Below are positions 15,058 to 24,399 of a stretch of 64,000 nucleotides of DNA, piece after piece. The position numbers and the translations under genes are program-made. The notes below the pieces were generated by a model, which saw nothing but the letters and a program-made list of their open reading frames with translations, was not told the origin of the DNA and searched no databases. This DNA is from Lutibacter sp. GTDB lineage: Bacteria > Bacteroidota > Bacteroidia > Flavobacteriales > Flavobacteriaceae. Position 1 is the stretch's first letter. Each line of letters opens with the position of its first letter. Location of the stretch: assembly GCA_021647265.1 (NCBI GenBank), contig JAKIVA010000006.1:1-64000 (forward strand). Reading direction: 5' to 3'.

Positions 15058-18000
15058 TTAATTTAAATTAATCAAATTAATATCGCTTTGCTTCACTTCT
15101 TTATTCAATTTTTTAACATCATTTTGAAAAACAGTATAAATTTTAGCTAATTCAGTATCAATTAATTTTACAATTTCATTTTTAAATTTAATTGATTGAT
15201 CAGTAGGTTTAAAATCGCCAATTGAACTTAATGAGTTTAGGTGTGCCAATTTGTTATTCAGTTTAATTGGGAAATTTAAAGGATCCTGATTGCTTTTACT
15301 TTTCGTTTGATATAACACGTTTTCATATTCGGTTAATTCTTTTACAATTTTATCAGCCAAATCAATAATTTCTTTATTTTTTTCTTTATCTGAAATAGCT
15401 GCTTTTAGCTGTTTTACTTGTTTTTTGACTTTCGTGATATTTTTTAAAGTTTTATGAATTTCAGTTAATTTTTCTTGAATTTCAAGTATAAAATTAAATT
15501 GAGCTAATAAATCATCATCAGAAGCTGTACTACGAGGATCTTTTAATAATTTAAAAGTTTGCTCAGAAACCATTTTTCCGTTTTTTGCTAATTTTACTGA
15601 ATAATCTCCAGGCAACGCTTTTGGACCATTTAAGGATGCCCACCATAATATCATTCCTTTTACCTTTTCAGCATCAGGATATTGCATATTCCAATTGAAT
15701 TGATTGGCTCCTTTTTTTACTTTTAATTTACCTTCTTTTTGTTTGGTGTCTGGTTTTGTTGAGAATGTTTTAATATGTTTTCCAGAATTATCGAAAAAAG
15801 ACAAACTAAGCGTGTCTTTATCATTGATGTCTTTAACATAATAATTAATAAGAACACCTCCAGGATGATTTTGCCCTGCAGTTTTAGACTTTTGTTTACT
15901 TCCACCCATGCGATAGCTATCCATAGGCTTGTAAAGAAAATTAGCATTAGAAATTAATTCTTTATTTATTTGATGTAGCGGTGTTAAGTCATCTATAATC
16001 CAAAAAGAACGACCTTGTGTAGCGGCAATTAAATTATCGTTCTTAATAGTTAAATCTGTAATTGGAACTATAGGTAAATTTAGCTGAAAAGGATTCCAGC
16101 TTTTACCATCATTAAAACTAATATACATTCCTATTTCTGTACCGGCGTATAACAATCCCTTTCTTTTTGGGTCTGCTCGTAGTACTCTAGTAAAATGTTC
16201 TGGAGCTATGCCGTTTGTTAATAATGTCCAATTTTTACCATAATCTTCAGTCTTGTAAATGTACGGAGTGTAATCACCTAATTTATAACGAGTTCCTACG
16301 ATATAAGCGCCTCCAGCTGTGAACGGGTCTACTTCAATAGAATTAATCAGCATCCATTCAGGCATTTTTTTAGGAGTAACATTGCTCCAGTTTTTACCTC
16401 CATCGGTTGTCATATAAACCAAACCATCATCAGATCCTGTCCAAATTAAATCTTTTTCAAAAGGAGATTCTACTGCTGCAAATATGGTTCCGTAATATTC
16501 AACTCCGGTATTATCTTTAGTTATTGGTCCTCCAGAAGCTTTTAGTGTTTTGGGATCATTTCTAGTTAAATCTGGGCTAATAACTTCAAAAGATTGCCCT
16601 TCATTATAGGTTACATGTACAAAATTAGAGGTTGTGTATAGTTTCTTTTTATTATGAGGAGAAAAGAAAATAGGGTAATTCCATTGAAAACGATATTTCA
16701 TATCTTCTACTCCATGACCCATAGGATCATCTGGCCAAACATTGATTGCTCTGCGTTCGCCCGTTTTATGGTTAATTCTTGTAAGCAGTCCACCATAACT
16801 TCCTCCATAAACAATATCGTTATTTAATGGGTCAACTGCAATGTGGGCACTTTCACCCCCAGCAGTACTTTCCCAATCACTTTCGCCAATAGTTCCTCCG
16901 TTAGTTCTGTGTGCAATTCTTATGGTAGAATTGTCTTGTTGAGCACCATAAATTCGATAAGGGAAATGGTTGTCTGTAACAACTCTATATATTTGAGCTG
17001 TTGGTTGATTCATATAAGTACTCCAGTTTTTTCCAGCATCAAAACTAACTTGAGCTCCACCATCATCTCCAATTATCATTCGTTGATTGTCTTCTGGTGC
17101 AATCCATAAATCATGATGATCACCATGAGGAGCATTAAATGTTTTAAATGTTTTTCCACCATCTTTAGATTGATGGTATCTAACATTTAAAACGTAAACT
17201 ATATTTTCGTCTTGTGTATCTGCATAAATACGAGTATAATACCAAGCGCGTTGACGTAATTTACGCTCGCTGTTGATTAATTTCCACGTTTTTCCTGCAT
17301 TGGTTGATTTGTATATACCACCATCTTTATTTTCTATTAATGCCCAAACGATATCTGAATTTACTGGGGAAACTGTAATACCACTAATTCCCCATATTCC
17401 TTTTGGAAGTCCTTCATTTTTTGATATGTTAGTCCAGGTTTCACCTTCATCAGTACTTTTCCAAAGAGCAGAACCATCACCGCCACTCGATAAGCTGTAA
17501 GGTGTTCTTCTAACATTCCAAGTTGAAGCGTATAAAATTCTAGGATTAGTAGGGTCAATTATTAAATCAACAGCACCAGCATTAGCATTTGAAAATAATA
17601 CCTTTCTCCAAGATTTTCCACCATTAGTAGATTTATAAACACCTCTTTCTTTACTAGGCTTGTATAAATCTCCTAAAACAGCAGCAAAAACAATATCTGA
17701 ATTTTTAGGGTGAATTCGAACTCGAGGTATATGACGAGATTTGTTTAGTCCAATATGTTGCCAGGTTTTTCCGGCATCAACAGATTTCCATATACCATCA
17801 CCAGAAGAAACATTTCCGCGAATAGTAACTTCACCGTTACCAACATAAATTACATTAGTATCAGATTCACTAACTGCAATAGCGCCAACAGAACCTCCAA
17901 AAAAACCATCTGAAATATTACTCCATGTATTACCAGCATCGGTAGTTTTCCAAATTCCACCTCCAGTTGCTCCAAAATAATAAAGATTTGCTTTGTTAGC

Positions 18001-18165
18001 AACCCCAGTAACAGCGGCACTTCTTCCGCCTCTAAAAGGGCCAATATTTCGCCATTCTAAAGATTTGTAAAATTCTTCATTAAATTTGGATACTGTATTT
18101 TGAGCATTAACTTTGTACGTTGATATTAAAAAGAAGCAACTTGCTAATAAAAAGTATTTTTTCAT
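15058..18165 (-). CDS. Large secreted BNR/sortilin-like beta-propeller protein
   Basis: The 1035-residue protein has a signal peptide (1-21, LASCFFLISTYKVNA) and, from ~30 to ~720, many WD40/YVTN/BNR-type repeats with the SxDxGxTW Asp-box signature (TTDAGNTWSNIS, SVDAGKTWQHIG, STDEGETWTNIS, TTDGGKNWSNVT, TEDYGKNWTLLT). These form one or two seven-to-ten bladed propellers, as in the VPS10/sortilin-like group. The C-terminal ~300 residues add a beta-sandwich-like region and a helical, lysine-rich end. No T9SS sorting domain is seen, so it is probably periplasmic or released otherwise. In Bacteroidota such proteins are often called glycosyl hydrolases, but no catalytic residues can be pointed to. 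It is monocistronic on minus. Confidence 0.85.
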   Translation of the reverse strand: MKKYFLLASCFFLISTYKVNAQNTVSKFNEEFYKSLEWRNIGPFRGGRSAAVTGVANKANLYYFGATGGGIWKTTDAGNTWSNISDGFFGGSVGAIAVSESDTNVIYVGNGEVTIRGNVSSGDGIWKSVDAGKTWQHIGLNKSRHIPRVRIHPKNSDIVFAAVLGDLYKPSKERGVYKSTNGGKSWRKVLFSNANAGAVDLIIDPTNPRILYASTWNVRRTPYSLSSGGDGSALWKSTDEGETWTNISKNEGLPKGIWGISGITVSPVNSDIVWALIENKDGGIYKSTNAGKTWKLINSERKLRQRAWYYTRIYADTQDENIVYVLNVRYHQSKDGGKTFKTFNAPHGDHHDLWIAPEDNQRMIIGDDGGAQVSFDAGKNWSTYMNQPTAQIYRVVTDNHFPYRIYGAQQDNSTIRIAHRTNGGTIGESDWESTAGGESAHIAVDPLNNDIVYGGSYGGLLTRINHKTGERRAINVWPDDPMGHGVEDMKYRFQWNYPIFFSPHNKKKLYTTSNFVHVTYNEGQSFEVISPDLTRNDPKTLKASGGPITKDNTGVEYYGTIFAAVESPFEKDLIWTGSDDGLVYMTTDGGKNWSNVTPKKMPEWMLINSIEVDPFTAGGAYIVGTRYKLGDYTPYIYKTEDYGKNWTLLTNGIAPEHFTRVLRADPKRKGLLYAGTEIGMYISFNDGKSWNPFQLNLPIVPITDLTIKNDNLIAATQGRSFWIIDDLTPLHQINKELISNANFLYKPMDSYRMGGSKQKSKTAGQNHPGGVLINYYVKDINDKDTLSLSFFDNSGKHIKTFSTKPDTKQKEGKLKVKKGANQFNWNMQYPDAEKVKGMILWWASLNGPKALPGDYSVKLAKNGKMVSEQTFKLLKDPRSTASDDDLLAQFNFILEIQEKLTEIHKTLKNITKVKKQVKQLKAAISDKEKNKEIIDLADKIVKELTEYENVLYQTKSKSNQDPLNFPIKLNNKLAHLNSLSSIGDFKPTDQSIKFKNEIVKLIDTELAKIYTVFQNDVKKLNKEVKQSDINLINLN

Positions 18166-18251
18166 AATGGTTGGTTGAGTTTAATTGAAAAAAATTAAAA
18201 AGTAAAGCTATTAAAAATTATTTTATTTTTAAGTTATTAATTCAATAGAGA

Positions 18252-19463
18252 ATGAATTTGATGAAAATCAACAAAATAAATAAAAAAGTTAAAGGAAGCA
18301 TTCAAATTACAGGCTCAAAAAGTGAAACAAATAGATTGCTAATTCTACAACGGTTTTATCAAAATCTAACAATTAAAAATAGCTCAAATTCAGATGATTC
18401 TAAATTAATGCAAAAAGCATTAGCAAGCACACTAGAAGAAATAAATATTGGGCACGCAGGAACGGCAATGCGATTTTTAACAGCTTATTTTTCAGTAAAA
18501 GAAAATTCTGAAGTTATTTTAACAGGTTCTCATAGGATGAAAAACAGACCTATAAAGATTTTGGTTGATGCCTTAGTAACATTGGGTGCGGATATTCAAT
18601 ATTTGGAAAAAGAAGGATTTCCTCCTTTAAAAATTCATGGGAAAAACGTAGTTAATGATTTTGTTGAAATTAATGGCAATGTAAGTAGTCAGTATGTTTC
18701 TGCGTTATTGTTAATTGCTCCTACATTAAAAAACGGATTACAATTAAAGTTCAAAGGGGAAGTAACTTCAGTACCTTATATTAAAATGACCTTGCAATTA
18801 TTAGCTGAATTGGAAGTTGAATATGTTTGGGAAAACAATATTATTTTAGTTCAGCCAAAACAAAAAATTCAAGATAAAACAATTACAGTAGAATCAGATT
18901 GGAGTTCGGCTTCATATTATTACAGTTTGGTTGCGCTAAGCCCAAATTCAGAAATAAAGCTGACTTCTTATAATAAAAATAGTTTGCAAGGTGATTCGGT
19001 TTTAGCAACTATTTATGAAAACTTAGGAGTTGAAACAAGGTTTGAAGAAAACTCACTTGTACTTAAAAACAATAATACTTTAACTATAAAACCATTGAAT
19101 ATTAACCTAATTAGCGCTCCTGATATTGCACAAACAATTGCAGTAACCTGCTTTGGTCTAGGAATTGAATGCTTTTTAACGGGGTTACATACGTTGAAAA
19201 TAAAAGAAACGGACAGATTAGTAGCTCTTAAAACTGAAATTGAAAAATTAGGGGGAGAAGTACAAATTACTTCTGAAACATTGTATTTAAAATCTTCAAA
19301 TAAAATAAAAGAAAATATAAGTATTTCTACCTATGATGATCACAGAATGGCAATGGCTTTTGTACCTTTAGCAGCTAAGGTTCCAATTCAAATTGGAAAT
19401 GCAAATGTGGTCTCAAAATCGTATCCAACTTTTTGGGAAGATTTCAAAAAAGTTACCAGTTAA
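18252..19463 (+). CDS. aroA: 3-phosphoshikimate 1-carboxyvinyltransferase (EPSP synthase)
   Basis: AroA transfers enolpyruvyl from PEP to shikimate-3-phosphate in aromatic amino-acid synthesis. Motifs: GSKSETNRLLIL (22-33), GHAGTAMRFLTAYF (72-85), GSHRMKNRPI, SSQYVSALLL, KETDRL and DDHRMAMAFVPLA near the end. At 403 residues it is slightly shorter than E. coli AroA (427), normal for Flavobacteriia. ATG 18252 and ATG 18261 are both possible; the protein aligns well from either. It stands alone, away from other aro genes. Confidence 0.96.
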   Translation: MNLMKINKINKKVKGSIQITGSKSETNRLLILQRFYQNLTIKNSSNSDDSKLMQKALASTLEEINIGHAGTAMRFLTAYFSVKENSEVILTGSHRMKNRPIKILVDALVTLGADIQYLEKEGFPPLKIHGKNVVNDFVEINGNVSSQYVSALLLIAPTLKNGLQLKFKGEVTSVPYIKMTLQLLAELEVEYVWENNIILVQPKQKIQDKTITVESDWSSASYYYSLVALSPNSEIKLTSYNKNSLQGDSVLATIYENLGVETRFEENSLVLKNNNTLTIKPLNINLISAPDIAQTIAVTCFGLGIECFLTGLHTLKIKETDRLVALKTEIEKLGGEVQITSETLYLKSSNKIKENISISTYDDHRMAMAFVPLAAKVPIQIGNANVVSKSYPTFWEDFKKVTS

Positions 19464-19496
19464 TATACACCAATACAAAGTTTTATTGCAAATCAC

Positions 19497-19528
19497 TTGA
19501 CAACGCCTATCTCGATGTTGTATATTTG
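19497..19528 (+). promoter_or_regulatory. Promoter of queA (TTG-N21-TATATTTG)
   Basis: TTG (19497-19499) and TATATTTG (19521-19528) match the Bacteroidota consensus with a 21-bp spacer, ~110 bp upstream of the queA ATG. The rest of this 175-bp gap is plain AT-rich sequence. Confidence 0.5.
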
Positions 19529-19638
19529 CGCTCATTCTATAAAAACACTTGAAATAAATATTTTATAAATTTCACTTTTAAATTAAGGAAATGGTAAGTA
19601 ATTTATTTTAGGTAACCACTAAAAAAATAACTATATAC

Positions 19639-20688
19639 ATGAAATTATCAAAGTTTAAATTTGAATTACCTGAAGGTTTATTGGCAGAATACCCAGCAGA
19701 GCACAGAGATGAATCTCGCTTAATGGTTTTAAATAGAAAAGAGCAAACTATTGAACATCATACGTTTAAAGATTTAATTAATTATTTTGATGAAGGTGAT
19801 TTAATGATTTTAAACAATACCAAAGTTTTTCCTGCTCGTATGTATGGTGAAAAAGAAAAAACAGGAGCAAGAATTGAAGTTTTCCTATTAAGAGAGCTCA
19901 ATGCAGAAAGTAGATTATGGGACGTATTGGTTGATCCTGCTAGAAAAATTAGAATTGGAAATAAATTGTTTTTTGGGGAAGATGAAAGTTTGGTGGCAGA
20001 AGTTATAGATAATACAACATCTAGAGGTAGAACATTACGCTTTTTGTATGATGGTTCTTACGAAGAATTTAGAAAAAAATTACAAGAATTAGGAGAAACA
20101 CCACTACCAAAATATATTCAAAGAAAAGTTGAACCTAGTGATGCAGAACGTTATCAAACAATTTATGCAAAACATGAAGGAGCTGTTGCAGCACCAACTG
20201 CAGGTCTACACTTTTCTAAGCATTTAATGAAACGTTTAGAAATTAAAGGTGTCGATTTTTCTGAAATAACATTGCATGTTGGTTTAGGAACTTTTAATCC
20301 TGTAGAAGTTGAAGATTTATCAAAACATAAAATGGATTCAGAAAAGGCTATTGTTACAGCTGAAACCATAAAAATTGTAAATAACGCAATTGACAATAAA
20401 AAACGTGTTTGTGCGGTAGGTACAACGGTTATGAGAGCACTAGAAAGTGCAGTTTCTTCAAACGGACATTTGAATACATTTGATAGGTGGACAAATAAAT
20501 TTATTTTTCCTCCATATGATTTTAGTATTGCAAATAGTATGATTACTAATTTCCATACGCCAAAATCTACTTTAATGATGATGGCTGCAGCCTTTGCAGG
20601 TTACGACTTTTTAATGGAAGCCTACGAAGAAGCAGTTAAAGAAAAGTATAAATTTTACTCTTATGGAGATGCAATGTTAATTATTTAG
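19639..20688 (+). CDS. queA: S-adenosylmethionine:tRNA ribosyltransferase-isomerase
   Basis: QueA moves the ribosyl part of SAM onto preQ1 in tRNA to make epoxyqueuosine at the wobble base. The 349 residues match family length; [20 protein letters not shown] at the N-terminus, [48 protein letters not shown] and [15 protein letters not shown] are diagnostic. A clear terminator follows at 20716-20742. Confidence 0.97.
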   Translation: MKLSKFKFELPEGLLAEYPAEHRDESRLMVLNRKEQTIEHHTFKDLINYFDEGDLMILNNTKVFPARMYGEKEKTGARIEVFLLRELNAESRLWDVLVDPARKIRIGNKLFFGEDESLVAEVIDNTTSRGRTLRFLYDGSYEEFRKKLQELGETPLPKYIQRKVEPSDAERYQTIYAKHEGAVAAPTAGLHFSKHLMKRLEIKGVDFSEITLHVGLGTFNPVEVEDLSKHKMDSEKAIVTAETIKIVNNAIDNKKRVCAVGTTVMRALESAVSSNGHLNTFDRWTNKFIFPPYDFSIANSMITNFHTPKSTLMMMAAAFAGYDFLMEAYEEAVKEKYKFYSYGDAMLII

Positions 20689-20715
20689 TAAAATAACATA
20701 ATTTTTTAGTAATTT

Positions 20716-20742
20716 GATTCCCGCACTGGCGGGAATCTTTTT
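20716..20742. terminator. Intrinsic terminator after queA
   Basis: GATTCCCGC (20716-20724) and GCGGGAATC (20729-20737) form a perfect 9-bp stem with an ACTG loop and a T-run. Two convergent genes meet here. The GATTCCnGC core also resembles the palindromic repeat arms near 52147 and 52166. Confidence 0.85.
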
Positions 20743-20751
20743 ATATAAAAA

Positions 20752-21579
20752 CTATTCATTTAGTAGACGATTAATTTCATTTCTTAAATTATTAATTTTA
20801 ACGTTTTCAGCTACTTCTAACGGCCCGTTATACCTTATTCTACCATTTTTTAGAATTGTTAAATGAGGATATCTATTAAATCCTAAACTATTAGGAATTT
20901 CATCTGAATCTGCATATAAGGTTGAGAATTTATACCCCAATTTTTTAACTAATTTTTTAGTTTTTAGGAGTGTATCTCTTTTTGTAGGAATATTAACACT
21001 ATAAAAAACAATGTTTGGGTTGTTTTTATATTCTAAATAAACTTTTTCATAGTCAGGGAATTTTTTAAAACAAATCCCACAACTTGTTGTCCAAAAATCT
21101 AGTACAATTATCTTATTTTGTACAGTGTCTAGTTTTATTATTATATCTGTTTTGGTTAACAACTCTATTGTAGGTGCTTTTTCATTTACGCTAGCATTAT
21201 AATTTCTTATATAAGAATTCCAATTATTAAAACCATAGAAAAAGATAAAACTAATTAGAACTATATATATTAAACCATAAAAAAAGGATTTATTTTTATA
21301 GAGATAACCTAATACTAAACTTATTGGCAATAGTATTAAATAGAGTAGTATAATACTTGTTAAAGCATCTTTTAAAAATAATGTAAGTGCTATTAAAAAT
21401 AAAAAAGGTAAACTTAAAAGTAATATTTGGTTTTTATTTTTTGAAAATATACCTATAAAAAAGTATAATAAAGACATTATCGGAAGTATCCATGTGTGAT
21501 TAGTATTTAAAGTAACTCCGATTATTAAATAAAAAATAATTGGAGAAATAGCTATAAATATTTTTTTTATTTTTTTCAT
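20752..21579 (-). CDS. Multi-helix membrane protein with C-terminal TlpA-like thioredoxin domain
   Basis: Starting at ATG 21579 (a frame from 21615 would overlap the upstream gene), the 275-residue protein has five predicted helices (about 5-23, 29-44, 50-68, 72-93, 98-117) and then an extracytoplasmic thioredoxin-like domain (135-275). That domain has FWTTSCGICFKKFP with the redox pair Cys167/Cys170 and the cis-proline region NRYPHLTIL. It is a thiol-disulfide oxidoreductase, probably acting on exported proteins. It lies 13 bp downstream of the cysteine-rich fulvocin C-like gene, so a role in forming or protecting that product's disulfides, or in immunity, is a reasonable inference. The membrane part is unlike DsbD or MauE at first glance. 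Confidence 0.75.
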   Translation of the reverse strand: MKKIKKIFIAISPIIFYLIIGVTLNTNHTWILPIMSLLYFFIGIFSKNKNQILLLSLPFLFLIALTLFLKDALTSIILLYLILLPISLVLGYLYKNKSFFYGLIYIVLISFIFFYGFNNWNSYIRNYNASVNEKAPTIELLTKTDIIIKLDTVQNKIIVLDFWTTSCGICFKKFPDYEKVYLEYKNNPNIVFYSVNIPTKRDTLLKTKKLVKKLGYKFSTLYADSDEIPNSLGFNRYPHLTILKNGRIRYNGPLEVAENVKINNLRNEINRLLNE

Positions 21580-21592
21580 GCTAATAAAAAAA

Positions 21593-22138
21593 TTAATATA
21601 ATGATGAGCAATCACTAGTACAACTTTGCATTCCTAACCAGCCACAACCAAAAGTTGTTCCCTCACAACTAGTGTTACTACAATCACCCAATCCTGCCAA
21701 TTGGCATGTAATATCCCATCGGCAGTCACAATAATCAATATCTCCACCTCCTTCATCTGGCGGTGTAGTTAAGTCATCTCGCATACTAACTTCGGGGAAT
21801 TTACTTTTAAACTCTTTTTTACTTAGCACAGCATCTTCATTTAATTTCGCAAATCCACTTATTAAAAAATAGGGCGTCCATTTAAAATTTAACTTCCCTT
21901 CTTCAAACCAAGAAGTTAAATATTCTTCTTGCTTTTTCGTCAATTCTTTAGAGAAATCATATTTTTTTAAAAATTCCTCCATGATTTTTAAGTGATTCAC
22001 TTCTTTTTTAGAAAAGTTTAAAGATTTAATTTGCTTAAATTTATCTAACCAAAGTTGTTTTCTTTTTTGTGGAGTGAATGTTCTAAAAGCTGCTCTTTGC
22101 TTTCCTGAACTTAAGATTGCTAATTCGCTTCTATTCAT
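21593..22138 (-). CDS. Fulvocin C-related bacteriocin precursor (N-terminal signal portion out of frame with its ATG)
   Basis: The frame from ATG 22138 (181 residues) ends in a ~45-residue segment with eight cysteines (DYCDCRWDITCQ, GDCSNTSCEG, FGCGWLGMQSCTSDC), matching the eight-cysteine layout of fulvocin C from Myxococcus. The helical part (SSGKQRAAFRTFTPQKRK, LWLDKFKQI) matches the fulvocin C-related precursor family. Family members begin with a lipoprotein signal and a CYSCD motif; here both are encoded upstream in the same frame (22139-22265: FKFLILLFLIYFANIGC, then EICYSCDKEINSWAKENI), but no ATG, GTG or TTG exists there. The plausible ATG at 22293 is out of frame across a 7-bp repeat. 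ATG 22138 alone would give a protein without an export signal. The gene is either phase-off, recently broken, or affected by a sequencing error. Confidence 0.75.
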   Translation of the reverse strand: MNRSELAILSSGKQRAAFRTFTPQKRKQLWLDKFKQIKSLNFSKKEVNHLKIMEEFLKKYDFSKELTKKQEEYLTSWFEEGKLNFKWTPYFLISGFAKLNEDAVLSKKEFKSKFPEVSMRDDLTTPPDEGGGDIDYCDCRWDITCQLAGLGDCSNTSCEGTTFGCGWLGMQSCTSDCSSLY

Positions 22139-22293
22139 GGTTTTTAAAGATTCTATGTTTTCTTTAGCCCAAGAATTAATTTCTTTGTCACAACTATAAC
22201 AAATCTCATCTTGGCAACCTATATTTGCAAAATAAATTAGAAATAAAAGAATTAAAAATTTAAAGGTTGGTGTTTGGTGTTTGGTGTTTTCAT
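22139..22293 (-). other. In-frame signal-peptide region of the fulvocin-like gene, disconnected from its ATG (22293)
   Basis: Reading minus from 22293, ATG gives MKTPNTKHQPLNF and then a stop. The frame of the downstream gene, open back to a TAA at 22309-22307, instead encodes TPTFKFLILLFLIYFANIGC (a lipoprotein signal), QDEICYSCDKEI and NSWAKENIESLKT before ATG 22138. The distance from the ATG to the downstream frame is 155 nt (remainder 2), so adding 7 bp brings the two into frame and would yield a complete lipoprotein precursor. Confidence 0.7.
22269..22289 (-). repeat. Heptanucleotide tandem repeat (AAACACC)x3 just after an ATG
   Basis: On minus the sequence ATG-A is followed by AAACACC three times and then AACC. 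On plus the units GGTGTTT occupy 22269-22275, 22276-22282 and 22283-22289. A 7-bp unit shifts the frame by one per copy, so four copies (or one) put ATG 22293 in frame with the signal peptide, while two or three do not. Confidence 0.9.
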
Positions 22294-22356
22294 AATATAG
22301 CTTTTTTTAAATTATTGATTACCAATATATAACTTTAAATTTAATAATTAAAATAA

Positions 22357-23394
22357 ATGAATCTAAAAAAAGACATACGTGCTTTAACAAAAGACCAACT
22401 ACGTGATTTTTTTGTTGAACATGGAGATAAAGCATTTAGAGGAAATCAAGTGTATGAATGGCTATGGAGTAAAAGTGCTTATACTTTTGAAGATATGACA
22501 AATATTTCAAAAGAAACGCGCCAAATGCTACAAGATAATTTTGTTATCAATCATATTGAAGTTGATACTATGCAGCGCAGTTCAGATGGCACCGTTAAAA
22601 ATGCAGTTCGTTTGTATGATGGATTAATTGTTGAATCGGTTTTAATACCAACAGGAACAAGAACAACTGCTTGTGTATCTAGCCAAGTGGGGTGTAGTTT
22701 AGATTGTTTGTTTTGTGCCACTGCACGTTTAAAAAAAATGCGAAATTTAAACCCTGATGAAATTTACGATCAGGTGGCAGCTATTAATAAAGAGAGTTTA
22801 TTGTATTACAATCACAAGTTATCTAACATTGTTTTTATGGGGATGGGAGAACCCTTAATGAATTATAACAATGTGTTAAAAGCTATTGATAAAATAACAT
22901 CACCTGAAGGTTTAGGAATGTCTCCAAAACGTATTACAGTTTCAACTTCTGGAGTGCCAAAAATGATTAGAAAATTAGCAGATGATGAGGTGAAATTTAA
23001 CTTAGCTGTGTCCTTACATTCAGCTATAGATGAGGTGAGAACAAAAATAATGCCTTTTAACGAAAACTTTCCTTTAAAAGATTTAAAAGAAGCCTTAGAA
23101 TATTGGTATGCAAAAACCAGTAGTAGGGTTACGTATGAATATATTGTTTGGAAAGGAATTAATGATGATAAAGAGGCTATTATGGCGTTGGTAAAGTTTT
23201 GTAAATACGTACCTTGCAAGGTAAATTTAATTGAATATAACCCTATTGATGATGGAGATTTTAAACAGGCAAAGCCACAAATTATAGATGATTATATTAG
23301 TATTTTAGAAATGAATGATATTATTGTAAACGTTCGTAGAAGTAGAGGAAAAGATATTGATGCTGCTTGTGGTCAATTAGCGAACAAAAGTTAA
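22357..23394 (+). CDS. rlmN: 23S rRNA (adenine(2503)-C(2))-methyltransferase / dual tRNA methyltransferase
   Basis: RlmN is a radical SAM enzyme that methylates C2 of A2503 in 23S rRNA and A37 in some tRNAs. The CxxxCxxC cluster motif is at Cys113, Cys117, Cys120 (VGCSLDCLFC); GMGEPLMNY and VSTSGVPKMI are further SAM-site motifs. The resolving cysteine is near the C-terminus (about Cys338, DAACGQLANK). Length 345 is standard. It is 28 bp before the prenyl synthase gene on the same strand. Confidence 0.97.
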   Translation: MNLKKDIRALTKDQLRDFFVEHGDKAFRGNQVYEWLWSKSAYTFEDMTNISKETRQMLQDNFVINHIEVDTMQRSSDGTVKNAVRLYDGLIVESVLIPTGTRTTACVSSQVGCSLDCLFCATARLKKMRNLNPDEIYDQVAAINKESLLYYNHKLSNIVFMGMGEPLMNYNNVLKAIDKITSPEGLGMSPKRITVSTSGVPKMIRKLADDEVKFNLAVSLHSAIDEVRTKIMPFNENFPLKDLKEALEYWYAKTSSRVTYEYIVWKGINDDKEAIMALVKFCKYVPCKVNLIEYNPIDDGDFKQAKPQIIDDYISILEMNDIIVNVRRSRGKDIDAACGQLANKS

Positions 23395-23421
23395 ACTATT
23401 TTTCTTATTTTTGATTTCTTA

Positions 23422-24399
23422 ATGAAGCTAGTAGAACAAATAAAACAACCCATACTTCAAGAAATGGAACTCTTTGAGAGTAAGTTCAGAGAAGCTATGG
23501 CTACAAGAGTCCCGTTACTTAATAGAATTACCCATTATATTGTTAGACGTAAAGGAAAACAAATGAGACCTATGTTTGTTTTTTTAGTAGCTAAAATGGT
23601 TTCTAATGGTAATTTTAGTGAGCGAACTTATCGTGGAGCTTCATTAATTGAGTTAATTCATACTGGATCGTTAGTTCATGACGATGTTGTTGATGAAAGT
23701 AATAGGAGAAGAGGTTTTTTCTCTATCAATGCACTGTGGAAAAATAAAATAGCCGTTTTGGTTGGAGATTATTTATTTTCTAAAAGTTTATTGCTCTCTA
23801 TTGATAATGAAGATTTTGATTTGTTAAAATTAATATCAGTTTCATTGAAAGATATGACTGAAGGTGAATTGCTACAAATTGAAAAAGCCAGAAAGTTAAA
23901 TATAACTGAAGATGTGTATTTTGAAATTATTCGCCAAAAAACGGCAACGCTAATTGCTGCCTGTTGCGGTATTGGAGCAGCTTCTGTTGGAAGTGATAAG
24001 GAAGAAATTGAAAAAATGCGTTTATTCGGCGAATTAATAGGAACTGCATTTCAAATAAAAGATGATTTATTTGATTACACGGATGCAAAAATTGGTAAAC
24101 CAACAGGTATTGATATTAAGGAACAGAAAATGACGCTTCCATTAATATATACCTTAAATAATTGTTCTGAAAAAGAAAAAAAATGGTTGGTTAACTCTGT
24201 TAAAAACCATAATAAAGATAAAAAAAGGGTAAAAGAAGTTATTGCTTTTGTAAAAGAAAATGGAGGTATTGAGTATACAATAACAAAAATGAAGGAATAC
24301 CAGTTTAAAGCTCTAGCAATATTGGAAAAATATCCTAAATCTATTTATAAAGATTCTTTATTAATGATGGTTAATTATGTAATAGAACGAAAAATTTAG
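23422..24399 (+). CDS. Polyprenyl diphosphate synthase (trans-isoprenyl, quinone side chain type)
   Basis: The 325-residue protein has both Asp-rich magnesium sites: DDVVD (87-91, LVHDDVVDES) and DDLFD (214-218, FQIKDDLFDYTD), plus RRKGKQMRPM for IPP binding. It builds a long all-trans prenyl diphosphate from FPP and IPP, probably for menaquinone; chain length cannot be read with confidence. A TATTTTTG promoter motif (23406-23413) sits 9 bp before the ATG. The stop overlaps the convergent GH3 gene's stop by 4 bp (24396-24399). Confidence 0.92.
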   Translation: MKLVEQIKQPILQEMELFESKFREAMATRVPLLNRITHYIVRRKGKQMRPMFVFLVAKMVSNGNFSERTYRGASLIELIHTGSLVHDDVVDESNRRRGFFSINALWKNKIAVLVGDYLFSKSLLLSIDNEDFDLLKLISVSLKDMTEGELLQIEKARKLNITEDVYFEIIRQKTATLIAACCGIGAASVGSDKEEIEKMRLFGELIGTAFQIKDDLFDYTDAKIGKPTGIDIKEQKMTLPLIYTLNNCSEKEKKWLVNSVKNHNKDKKRVKEVIAFVKENGGIEYTITKMKEYQFKALAILEKYPKSIYKDSLLMMVNYVIERKI

